64,000 nt of DNA from the NCBI GenBank assembly GCA_019775845.1, contig JADQAV010000020.1, positions 620,001 to 684,000 on the forward strand, written 5' to 3'. Under the pieces are notes generated by a model. The model worked only from the letters and a program-made list of their open reading frames with translations, was not told the DNA's origin and searched no databases. Made by a program: the position numbers and the translations under genes. The stretch is from Myrmaecium sp. VS I D KN 1 (taxonomy: Eukaryota > Ascomycota > Dothideomycetes > Valsariales > Valsariaceae). Shown here in pieces: positions 52,820 through 63,504 of the stretch (position 1 is its first letter; every line of letters begins with the position of its first letter).

Positions 52820-53581
52820 GGCGACGATGTGGATGGAGGAAAGAGGAAGGGAAGAGGTTCGAGAAGTAGAGATCAATGGCAAAAGCAATGATCAAAGGTC
52901 GGGGAAATCAGGTGAGATGGGAGGGAATCCGGGGAATGGTGGAGCTCGAAGAGTGACGACGGAACTGACGAGCGAGGTGGACAGGCCAGGGAAGCGTCCG
53001 TGTTCGAGCGATGCACTGGTGGAGTCCACTTTTCCCCGACCTCCACAAGACGGAAGCTGCCGTGCAGAGGTGAAGAGTGAATTTTGCCGAGGTGTCGTTG
53101 CTAGGCGGAACAGAAGGAAAGAATTCAGTCAGTGTTCGACCTCGCCTAGGTGCTATAAACATTTTTCATACTCGCTGAAGCAATCGTAGGTACATGGATT
53201 TCCACTTGGAGCTATCAAACTCCTCAATACCGCCGACCAAAATCCGACAAAGACCGCAACAGGAGGAAAAAATGAAAATTTCTTCTCGGGGAGATGGAAG
53301 TTGCGGTGCTCGATGGGTTAGCTGGGAGCTCGAGCTTCCTCAAGCTTCCGATGATATACGCGCGATCAAGGAAGAAACCGGGAGGAAGCTGTCCGAGCTC
53401 GCAAACCCTACCTTAGGTAAGCCGCCCGATCGGCAACCGACGGGGTGCTCTGACACAGGATCTTTACGCCTCAGGCATAAACTTACTCATGCAAGGAATA
53501 ATTTCTATCTGATGTACCTTACTGTACGTGACCGGCACATGTTGTGATACCCATCCTCACCTCACCGCACTCACCCACACC
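52820..53581. promoter_or_regulatory. divergent intergenic region, AAT / GEP3
   Basis: About 0.76 kb shared upstream DNA. CCTACCTTAGGTAAG (~53407) is a short palindrome-like motif. No coding frame of note. Confidence 0.5.
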
Positions 53582-55847
53582 ATGCGCAGGGCTCTCCGGA
53601 GCGTCGGGCGCCAGGTCCAGCACGAGCGATCACTCTCCCAGACCTCCTCCACCACCTTTGTCTGTCCTGCCCTCCTCCGACCACTCCATGCCGCACCTCC
53701 ACCGGCCTCGACCCGGCAAAGACGACCGCTGTACAGATGCCTCCACACTTCTCCGAGACGCCTGGATAGCAAGGCCGCGACGCTGTCCTCCGAGCCGCAT
53801 AGTAGTCTGACCGAACATGCCGTCCCCAACTCGGAGCTACCACTGCTCCCTGTCACATGTCCGGGATGTGGCGCACCTACGCAAATCATCGACCAAGAGG
53901 CCGCTGGCTACTATGATGTCCGCCGAGGGGCAGTGAAATCATACCTGACGGGCAAGACGAAGGAGAGCCCGCTGAAGGCAGAGAAAGACGTGTTCACCAA
54001 GGTCATCCAACAGGCAGACCCGGAGCTGCTTGAGAAGATGGGTTTGAAGGATACCGAGACCAGTATGTCTCCCCCGGCAGCTGCTGAAAGAGAGACACCT
54101 CCACTGACTCTCAAGAGACCCTCCGCCGCCCTCTACAGGGTACCAGCCCCCAACGTGCGAGCGCTGTCACAACCTCCTGAATCACTCGCGAGGTGTTCCC
54201 ATCTTCCACCCTTCCATCGAATCAATACAAGCAATTATAGAGGAGTCGCCGTACAAGCATAACCACATATATCATGTCGTCGACGCCGTTGACTTCCCCA
54301 TGTCTCTTATACCCCAGCTCCAAAGAGCGCTGGAACTCCCCAAGATGCGGACCCAGAACCGGCGTTCGAAGCATCTCCGATGGCAGCACGGACGGGTGGC
54401 CGACGTCAGCTTCATCATAACGCGCTCGGACCTGCTGGCACCGATGAAGGACCAAGTGGACAGTCTCATGCCGTACATGCAGGACGTGTTGCGGGACGCG
54501 CTGGGCGCCACCGGCAAGAACCTGCGGTTGGGCAACGTCCGGCTCGTCAGTGCCAAGCGAGGCTGGTGGACAAAGGAGGTCAAGGACGCCATCTGGGAAC
54601 GAGGAGGGGCTGGTTGGATGGTGGGTAAGGTCAACGTCGGCAAGAGTAACCTCTTCAATGTTGTGTTCCCCAAAGGGCGCACCGACACCGATGTCAACAT
54701 CGATCGCCTGCGGGCGGAAGCCGGTAACGCCGCGCTCAAGGAGAACAAAAAGCTCGATCCGATGGAGGAGCTCCTCGCTGCTTCAAACGCTCGAACCCAA
54801 CCTCCAGTTTCCGAAGAAGAACCGGACAAGTATCCCGAAGACCTCTTCTCCGAGGACTCCCTCCTCCCGCCTCCGCAGCCCGCCACACCGTATCCCGTCC
54901 TACCGATCGTCTCCTCCCTCCCCGGCACCACCGCCTCCCCCATCCGCGTGCCCTTCGGCAACGGCAAAGGCGAGCTCATCGACCTCCCCGGCATCGCGCG
55001 CAGCGATCTCGACCAATTCGTCCTCCCAGAGCACCGCGCCAGCCTCGTCATGAAATCGCGCATCACCCCGACCAAAGACGTCCTCAAACCCACCCAATCC
55101 CTCCTGCTGGGCGGCAACCTCATCCGCCTCACCCCGGCCACCCCGGACCAGATCTTCATCGCCCACGCCTTCACCCCCATCAAATCCCACATCACCAGCA
55201 CCGAAAAAGCCATCGGCATCACCACCGGCACCCGCCCCACCGCCATCGACACCATCGCGACCCCGGAGACCGGCGCGCGCATGGCCCTCGCCGGCCGGTT
55301 TCCCCTCAAGTGGGACATCACCAAGCGCGCCGCGGGTCCCCTGACCGACCCGGCCGCCGTCAAGCTCCGCACCAGCCAGCTCCCCTTCGTCGTCTACGCC
55401 GCCGACATCCTTATCGAGGGCGTCGGCTGGGTCGAGGTCCAGGCGCAGGTGCGTCGCAGGCGCGTCGAGATGAGCGCGCGCTTGGCCGCGCAGCCTCCTC
55501 CCGCCGAGGATGACGAACCTCAGCCGAACGACGTCGCAAAAGAAGAAGAAAACCTCGCCGAAACAGAAAAACCCCCCTCCCCACCTTCCTCCACCGCCAA
55601 GGACGAGCAGTCGAAAACCCTCTTCCGCCCCTTCCACCTCGTCCCCGCGCCCCTGTCCTCCCTGCCGTACCCGGAAATCGAGGTCTACTCCCCCGACGGC
55701 CGGTTCGTGGCGGTGCGGCGGCCGATGGGCGCGAGCTTTTTGGGGGGGCCGAAGCCGAAGCCCCGGAATGAGCGGAAGACGCGCCCGCGCAGGAGCATGC
55801 GGAGTGTGCGGTTGGGGGAGAGGGCGAGGAGGGGGAGGGAAGGTTAG
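53582..55847 (+). CDS. GEP3: mitochondrial YqeH-like GTPase Gep3/Mtg3
   Basis: Two exons: 53582..54062 and 54139..55847, 76-base intron, 729 residues. A long presequence (TSSTTFVCPALLRPLHAA, LYRCLHTSPRRLDSK) precedes a zinc finger split by the intron: CPGC (~98) and, after the splice, PTCERCHNLLNHSRG. The GTPase is circularly permuted: G4-like ITRSDLLAP (~225) comes first, then G1 GKVNVGKSNLFN (~290) and G3-like ELIDLPG (~395). This order defines the YqeH/Mtg3 group, which matures the mitochondrial small ribosomal subunit rRNA. The C-terminal part (PFVVYAADILIEGVGWVEVQ) is the substrate domain, with an acidic Pro-rich insert and a very basic tail (KPRNERKTRPRRSMRSVRLG). Confidence 0.93.
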
Positions 55848-56470
55848 GGGGGTTGGGGGGATGTGTATGTTTGAGTGTATATTATGGTGTATGTGTGTTG
55901 CTCTCCGATAGTCTTACTCTCTGATCGAGAGATGTGCTAAATAAATATATCACCATATAACTCCCAGGCTGATGAAAGAGAAAAAAGGCAAAAACTTTTG
56001 ATGTTATGATGTTGACCCTGCTCTTCCTTCCCCTTATCAGAAGGGCTGAAAGAGACAAAAAGAGAAATCGGGTTCTGCAGATGTGTACCTATCTTCCACC
56101 CCTCCACCTCCTCCTTTCCCACCTCTTCCTCTCCGTCGTCGGGTGGCTAGTCGCGCCACCAGCAAATCTTCTCTCCTTCTCTTTCTGCTTCTTCTCATCG
56201 CTTTCATCGTGATGCTCTCAAGGCGTGGAGCGGAACGAGCCAATATAGGTCCCTGGCAGTTGACAGCTTCCTCCTCCCCCCACCCTCCTTCCTTCCACCA
56301 TCGCCATCCCCACCCCCACCCCGCCGCCACCCTACCCAACACCGCAGCCCAGCACGCGTATCCCACGCACATCCACCCATCATCCTTCACCCACACCCCT
56401 CCCCCTCTCTATCTGCCCAAATCCCCGCATCGACGTCCTAAGGAGAACGACACATATGCCTCAGGCAGCC
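55848..56470. other. convergent intergenic region
   Basis: 3' flanks of GEP3 and the 122-aa orphan gene. C-rich blocks at 56270-56330. No gene seen. Confidence 0.45.
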
Positions 56471-56898
56471 TCAATCCGCATCCCACATAACCACATCCCC
56501 ATCCCGCCGCAACAGCAGCGGGGACGGAGGCATCACCTCCACCACCCTCGGCCGCAGCAGCGCGCACGCCGCCCAAAACGGCGGCGCATCCCGCATCACC
56601 ACATCTCCATCAGCGTCTATGGTTGGGGGCGTAGGAGGCAGGGGCGCGCGACGAGCTGGGAGGATGTTAGAAAAAGAGGCTGAGGCGGTGGATAAGAGGG
56701 GGGAAGGGACGTACGTAATGGCGAAGGCTTGTGGATGCCTGCCCGGCCGAAAGCATGTGTGACGATGTTCATGCGGCCTTTGAGGGGCGCGAGGTAGGGG
56801 CCGGCGAAGTTTTGGGCGGCGCGACGGGAGATGAGGCGCTGGGGGAGGTGCGCTTTGAGGAGGGCGTGCTGCAGGTCGGTTGTGGTGATAGTTGGCAT
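56471..56898 (-). CDS. small orphan protein, 122 aa, with duplicated DGDVVM motif
   Basis: Two exons: 56898..56715 and 56655..56471, 59-base intron (donor GTACGT, branch CTAAC, acceptor CTCCCAG), 122 residues. The start MPTITTTDLQHALLKAHLPQ is followed by RLISRRAAQNFAGPYLAPLK and GRMNIVTHAFGRAGIHKP; the C-terminal half has TIDADGDVVMRDAPPFWAAC and, after LLRPRVVEVMPPSPLLL, a second copy RRDGDVVMWDAD at the very end. I do not recognise a family. Good splice signals and an even amino-acid make-up favour a real gene; being short and unmatched counts against it. Confidence 0.5.
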
Positions 56899-58226
56899 GG
56901 TGGTGACGGGGGGTTTCTTGGTTGGTTGGTGGTGGTGGTGGTGATGACGGTGGTGGTTGGAATGATGGTATGCTTGTGGATGATTGAGGGATTCGGTTTG
57001 CGGTGAGGTTGGTTGAGAGAGGAAGGAAGGAAGAAGCTGGTGTTGGCTTGGGGAGGTTTATATAGATAGTCTCTTGAGAAGTCAGGCAGTATAGGCAATC
57101 GAGACAGTTCAGGCAGTCCAGGCAATGCAGGCAATGCAGACTGACAGTATTCTGCAGTTGAAGAAGAAAAGTGGGGCTTTGCAACTGAATGGACGTTTTG
57201 CAGAAGGGCTTCTGGCATGCGATTTTGAATTGGGCTGCACTGAATGGAAAGGGAATGACGTAAGAAGACTTGAGATGCGATAGAACCAACGTAAAGATGA
57301 AGGTGCGAAATAGTGCTTAATACGCGAAATTTACCTATCAAGAGAGGCACACGTAAGCGCAGAGAACGCAATTATAAGACTGTGAATCGCATTGACAAGA
57401 GATAGAAGATAGCAGTAGCAGACTGCAGAGCATTCTAGAGGAGATAAAATCGAGAATATGCGCACAAATACCTGACATCCTGACGAGAAAACTTGAAGAG
57501 CGAAGGGACAACGACTTGAGTATCACAGGGGAGGAAGCCAGTCTATGCTCAACACTCTGCCGCAGACGGGCCATTTGGTGGAACATGGTCAAGAGAAGCA
57601 TACGAAAGACTTGTCCATTACGGCAATTACAAGATCCGGGCAGACTGAAGCGAAATGGAGGAGCAACCTGCTTAGGACAAGGGAAAAAAAGACTAAGAAA
57701 GAAGCGAAACGGACGACGCAAAGACAACATTGACGATGAAATAGCCATACGTGCGAATATATAGACGAGTAGCGGAGAAAGGAGCAGACTATGAAGAAAC
57801 GTATAACTAATTAGACTACACTAGACCGCCCACAGACAGAGAGATGGAGCTTGTGAAAGGCAATTGAGTCACATCCGGAGAAGCATTGTACGGGTAAGAC
57901 GAGCGGAAGATTCAATCGGAGGCCATAGCATGCGTGGATGTGCCGTATAGATACACAGTAGAGATGGCGATAGATATCCTCACTCCGACGACGAGGTGAA
58001 CGGTGACGGTCAAGGGTAGAAGTGAAGTGCTGATCGACTGCGGTGTGCCCGCCAAGACCATGGCAGTCCGGCGGACCCTGTCCGTTCCAGTCCATCCACC
58101 GCCCCCAGCCCTACGCTCGGACCAACGAGATTTTTCGAGCCCGCTGCCGCTGAACATCGCCGTCGTCCAGAGGACAGTTGCAGTCCAGCATCCACCAGTT
58201 CCTCGGACGCCCCCTCCACCGCCACC
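56899..58226. other. divergent intergenic region, 122-aa orphan / UTP7
   Basis: About 1.3 kb. Contains a CAGGCAATG-type repeat. Bases 57290-57830 lean to A/G on the plus strand and contain short, domain-free frames on both strands. The UTP7 promoter lies at the right end. Confidence 0.5.
57083..57145. repeat. imperfect 9-10-base minisatellite (CAGGCAATG/CAGGCAGT)
   Basis: Six or so diverged copies of CAGGCA(A/G)T(G/C) in the upstream region of the 122-aa orphan gene. Confidence 0.8.
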
Positions 58227-59941
58227 ATGGAAGTCGCAACCGCTCCCACAGCATCACGCAAGAAGGCCAGCGCCCCGACCGCTGCGGACCCGACCGAGCT
58301 GATCCGCAAGGAGCACACCGAGGCCGCCGTGCGCACCTACGGCCGCGGCGAGCGGATCAAGACCAAGTCGATCAAGGACAAGAAGCTGCGCGCGAACCTG
58401 CGCAGCCTCGAGCGCAAATACCAGACCGCGGCGGAACGCGCTAAGGATGCGGAGATCCTGCTGGAGCATGAGAGCGGCTACCTGGAGCCCGAAGGCCCGT
58501 TGGAGCGGACGTACAAGGTGCGCCAGGACGAGATCGTCAGCAATGTGGGCGTGGAGACGGCGAAGAAGGGGTTCGAGCTGCGGCTGAATGATGGCCTGGG
58601 CCCGTATGTGCATCGCTACTCGCGCAACGGCCGCGATTTGCTGTTGGGCGGAAGGAAAGGGCATGTGGCGTGCATGGAGTGGAGAGAAGGCAAGCTGGGT
58701 TGCGAGCTGCAGCTGAAGGAGACCGTGAGGGATGTCGCATGGCTGCACAATAACCAGACCTTCGCCGTCGCCCAGAAGAAGTACGTCTACATCTATGCTC
58801 GTGACGGCGTGGAGATACACAGGTTGCCGAACCACATCGAGCCTCTATTCCTGGAGTTTCTTCCGTACCATTTCCTCTTAGCTTCTGCGGTAAGGCGAAC
58901 CCACAACCTCTTCGGACATCCGACCAATCTAACACGCTCTAGGGCAACTCAGGCTACCTCAAATACACCGACACGTCCACTGGCCAAACTGTCGCCGAAC
59001 TCGCCTCCCACCTCGGCACGCCGACCGCGCTGGCTCAAAACCCGTATAATGCGATCCTCCACCTTGGCCACCAAAAAGGTCTTGTCACTCTCTGGTCCCC
59101 CAACTCATCCACCCCTCTCGTCAAGATCCAAGCCCATCGCGGCCCGGTCCGAGCGATCTCGATGGACCGCAGCGGACACTACATGGTCACCGCTGGCCAG
59201 GACAAACAGATGAGCGTCTGGGACATCCGGAATTTCAAGCCCGTCCACAACTACTTCCTGCGCCAGCCCGCTTCATCGCTCGCCGTTTCCGACCGCGACG
59301 CCGTTGCCGTCGGATGGGGAACCCAAGTCAGCGTCTGGCGCAACCTCTTCGACAAATCCCTCGCCGACCAACAAATCGACGCACAACCCAAACAGCAAAG
59401 CCCATACATGTCCTGGGGCGGCGAAGGCCAGCACGTAGAGCGCGTCTCGTGGTGTCCATTCGAAGATATCCTCGGCATCTCCCACGACACCGGCTTCGCC
59501 TCCGCCATCGTCCCAGGCGCCGGCGAACCCAACTTCGACGCCCTCGAAGTGAACCCCTACGAAACCGTCAAGCAGCGCCAGGAAACCGAGGTGCGACAGC
59601 TGCTCAACAAGCTCCGGCCGGAGATGATCAGCCTGGACCCGAACTTCATCGGCAACCTGGATCTGGCCTCGCACGAGCAGCGGCAGCGGGAGAAGGACCT
59701 CGACCGCGACGCGAAGAAGGCGGAGCGCGAGGAGCTGGAGAAGCTGAAGAATCGTGGCCGCGGCCGGAACAGCGCGCTTCGTCGCCATCTCCGCAAGCGC
59801 GGCCAGAAGAATATTATTGATGAGAAGAAGGTCCGCATGCAGGAGGCGCTGAAGCAGCAGAATAGTCGGGAGGAGCAGAAGCGGCGGAAGATGGAGCAGG
59901 AGTATGGGCCGGCGTTGGCGCGGTTTGCGCGGAAGGGTTGA
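58227..59941 (+). CDS. UTP7: U3 snoRNP protein Utp7 (BING4-type WD protein)
   Basis: Two exons: 58227..58889 and 58943..59941, 53-base intron, 553 residues. Utp7 is part of the small-subunit processome that cuts 18S pre-rRNA in the nucleolus. A basic N-terminus (ERIKTKSIKDKKLRANLRSL) leads to WD blades (RNGRDLLLGGRKGHVACMEW, VRDVAWLHNNQTFAVAQKKY, NPYNAILHLGHQKGLVTLWS, GHYMVTAGQDKQMSVWDIR), then the BING4 C-terminal domain: SPYMSWGGEGQHVERVSWCP, FEDILGISHDTGFASAIVPG and AGEPNFDALEVNPYETVKQR. A Lys/Arg-rich helical tail ends it. Length matches the family. Confidence 0.96.
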
Positions 59942-60843
59942 TGTTGATTTCTACTGCTCGGCTACTTGAGTCGCTTTCTTTTTTCTCATTTGCTATCTTC
60001 CGTTCCACGGCGTATCTGGGTCGGGGGAAGAAAGAAAAAAGCTGGAAGCATTGCGCGGCGTTTTCATGGTTTCCGTAGATGGTGAGCACATCCTCTTCCG
60101 TCTTCGCTTTGCAGCTGGGAAACTGCATGGTTATGTATATATAATATACTCCTTAAGGGTGAGATATATCTTTCACTGGCGATGAATGAGGTCTTGTCCC
60201 CAGAGACCAATTCCCATCTCACCGGTACCTAGCTTTGACATGTCAGTCTCCCATCCACCAACGATGGTGATCGGATATAGCCCAGGTACCGATATATCAG
60301 ACCATGTCCGTCTCGGGAAGGCCCACCAACGAAAGCGCGGCCGACGATCCGGCCGACCAATCACGCTCGTGCGTCTAACGACCCGTCACTTAACCTTGGA
60401 AGCTTAGCGCTCCTTAAAATCACCTCCTTTCCATCGGCTACCTGCCTCGGTAGGTATGTACTGCTCCGGTACTAACCAACTGCCCGCCATCAGGCGAGTC
60501 ACACCCGGCTCTACTGACACATTGTACCGTGGAGAGTGACCTAGCGGCCCGCCCAGTCAGGCCGGGCTTAGACCGAAATGGGATGACCGATTGAGCCGGA
60601 CGGCACCTTATACGAAGTTGCTCCTGCCCGACTGCTCTATATCCACCGCTGTTGGGAGGAGATGGCCCGGAGGGAGTCGCTGCTGCCTGCTTTGTAGAGG
60701 TCAGAGCGGTCTTGCACTTCTTCAAATCCGATCCTCCCGCCTCCCTTCAGTACCACTCCTCCCTCAGCTCTCTCTCTCTGTCCAGCGGTCCGCTCTCGAC
60801 AAGAAAACCACCACAACAACATACAGAAGTGATCGCACCCACG
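59942..60843. promoter_or_regulatory. intergenic region, UTP7 to GPI-type gene
   Basis: About 0.9 kb. TATATATAATATAC near 60135 lies in the UTP7 3' flank. CTCTCTCTCTGTCC just before the next start (60770-60783) is a typical fungal CT-rich transcription-start element. Confidence 0.5.
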
Positions 60844-61747
60844 ATGCCTTCCCCTCGGACCGCCCTCTTGCTCGGCGCGCTCCTCGGCGCCGCCCACGCC
60901 GGCCTGCTGCTCTCCCCGCGCGACGACAGCAGCAGCTCCGACGAGACAGACTACATCAACAGCGTGTGCTCGCCCGACATCAGCGGCTCGGACAGCAGCA
61001 CGATCCCGCCCTGCATCTCAGTGACGACGATCGAAGCGGCCTGCTACCCCAACGGGACGGAGCCGCTGGACTACCTGGCCTCGGCCGAGTGCCTCTGCGA
61101 CGCGCCCAGCACCTTCTTCGCCGACTGGCAGGGCTGCCAGCGCTGCCTGTACGTGCACGGCGCCCGCACCGAGCGCGACCTCGACACGTACGCCGCCATC
61201 CTCAGCTCGGCCAGCGCGGCCCTCTGCACGGGCACCCCGACCGCCGAGTTCGCCGCCATCTTCTCCAGCGTTGCGGCCGACGTCGCCCCGGCCACCTCCG
61301 GCAGCACCGTCTTGAGCGATCTCTACCCCAGCGAGACGGCGGTTAGCTTGTACTACACCGCTAGCTCCTCCCAGGGTCCCGGCGTGATCACCGGTCTGTC
61401 CTTCCCCTTGAGCTGGATCTGTGAGTGAGAGCAGCCCACTAACCGATGACTCAACAGGCAGCGCGACGGAAGCCACCGCCACGGCCGCGGCCAGCGGCGG
61501 ATCCGCCCAGGCCAGCGGAACGACGGCGGGGACCACTGCTGCGGGCGCCTTCCTCAGCACCCAGGCCAGCTACTCGGGTGAGAGCACGGTGTCCCGCTCT
61601 TCGAAGACGGGAAGCGCGACGGCTGCGGCCACCACCGGAAGCAGCAGCTCGTCGACTTCGGCGAGCGGAGCGGGACCGACGGCTGCAGCGCGTCTCGGAG
61701 CGATGGCGGCGCTGGCCGGCGGGGTTGTTGCGGCGGCGGCTTTGTAG
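60844..61747 (+). CDS. secreted, probably GPI-anchored Cys-rich protein
   Basis: Two exons: 60844..61393 and 61458..61747 (64-base intron with donor GTCTGT), 279 residues. A second donor, GTGAGT at 61421, also keeps frame and would add nine residues with a 37-base intron. Signal peptide: MPSPRTALLLGALLGAAHAG. The ectodomain has eight Cys (SVCSPDIS, IPPCISV, AACYPNG, AECLCDAPS, GCQRCLYVHG, ALCTG), likely four disulfides. From ~185 on it is Ser/Thr/Ala/Gly-rich, ending in GAGPTAAARLGAMAALAGGV then VAAAAL, a small omega region plus hydrophobic tail typical of GPI signals. The Cys spacing does not fit CFEM. Wall or plasma-membrane surface protein; function unknown. Confidence 0.83.
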
Positions 61748-63504
61748 GGAGGGATGATGAAGATGAATGCTTTTGATGGTGGGTGGGTTGTATGGTTCGT
61801 TGATTGCCCGTTCTCAGCCTTACAGATGCAGCTACAGTGTGCGTAGTACAGGTTTTACCGCAGTAATACCTAATCAGTAATTACTAATATCCAATCCTCA
61901 ATCGGTCAACGAGTTGATATCGACAGCTCCAGTTCCTGTCTGCGCACCAGAGCAAGACATGTTGCTACTGACATGGAACTTTCTTACATATTCATTTCTC
62001 ATTCTTTACATATTTTTTTCTTCCTTTTCCTCTCGCCTGAGAACAAAAAGGTGGAAACATACGTTCGGCATCCCAAGATCTCCCAAGTTATCTCGCAACC
62101 TGTCATTTTCATGCTCAAGTTGAATGGTTGTTCCCAGCTTTTGTTTTTGCTTGGTCACAGTCCATGATTTCCGTATGTAAGAGGGAGCGTGGAAGTGTGC
62201 CTGAGGCCATCCACCATCATCAATCCGCCGCGGTCATGCTTTCCAGGTTCTTGGCAGCCACCACCGGACGACACTCCATGCCATTCCCCTTTCTTTGCCG
62301 TCGACGGTAGGTGTACCTTCTTACTTTTCCAGTCTTGCTCCCTACCTATGGTGCTTTTTGGTGAGGCACACACATGCAGCCGTTATCTCTGCTCTTTAGG
62401 TAGATTAGTCTTGAGGGAGGGAGTCGTTCGTGTTCCGTGTGCATTTCGTCGTCTTTCGGTTTTCTCTTCGTTTGGTCTTCTGTGGGTGACTTGGTTGTTG
62501 GCGATGTCGTCGTCGCCGTCGTCGTAGCTGCGGTGTTATACTGGGGGAGGTAGGTTGTATTGTGCTTGGTTTCTTCTTTTGATCAGTTGTCATGATAGGT
62601 CATGTCCGTCTTAGTCTGTCTGTCTTCGCTCTCTCTCTATCTCTTTCTCACTTATGGAATTCTTCCCTATGGGACCGTGTTGTCCCCGATGTCATACGTT
62701 CAATTTCTAGGCCACTGTTTGCTTGAGCGTTAGAGTCCGTGGCCTGTGTCGTCATCATGTTTCCTTGCTTTTCTTCCACGTCCTCTCTTGAGGGTTCTTA
62801 TGTGCGTTGCGGTCGTATTGCTTGAACGTCAAGCACTTCTATCATCAGCTCTGCTTGGGAAGGTATATCATCCTTTCCTTTTCTGCGAGAGTCTTATGTG
62901 TCCGTCCCTGCGGTTATATAAGGAAGGGGAGACGGCTCCTATTAAAGTCATTCCTCATCTTCAGTCTATATATATCTATAATCGTGTCATAAAATTGGAA
63001 CTACTCTCTTACATTTCAGTTGCCTTTATCTGCGGTTTCCATCTGGTTGCCGTTGAAGCGATGAGGGCGCAGGCCGTCCGGCTCGATTTTCTCGACGGTT
63101 TCCATATGAATGTCAACTGCCTCAACATGACAGACTGCCTCAACGTCCGCAAAAAGCTGCATTGCCTTCACCATGAGGCAAACGAATCTCTTGGCACGCG
63201 TCTTCAAAACCGCCGAACCGTCGTTGCTGAAGCTTGACCTTCTTCTTCACCTCACAGCAGTCTTGTTGATAGCACCAAAAGCACAATCAGCACGACTGAA
63301 CGACATTCGAAAAGCCACGAGCAATTCTTCCTCCTTCCCTTTACCAACAGCTTCCGTCTTCCTTCGTGACCAACAGCGTCGCCAGCAACAGCTTTCTTCG
63401 ACCGACACGTCACTTCATCCCAAGCAAACAGGTACGATTGCATCTGCAATGACGACTTTCCATACGCATCTTCTAACCCTCACAGAAGCTTCTCATCTTA
63501 TAAA
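61748..63504. other. 1.8-kb gene-free region
   Basis: T-rich on the plus strand from 61980 to 62900. Several frames of 60-160 codons exist but are low-quality, overlap on both strands and show no domain. A (GTC)n-like GTCGTCGTCGCCGTCGTCGTAG run lies at 62504-62527. Could hold a long 5' leader of the right-edge gene. Confidence 0.45.

Noticed and set aside
57338-57748. 136-codon minus-strand frame upstream of UTP7
   Set aside because: Phe/Leu/Ser-rich reading of purine-rich DNA with an equally long frame on the other strand; no domain.
62746-63237. 163-codon plus-strand frame in the gene-free region before the right-edge gene
   Set aside because: Composition and codon use are like the surrounding T-rich DNA; no domain or conserved-looking block.
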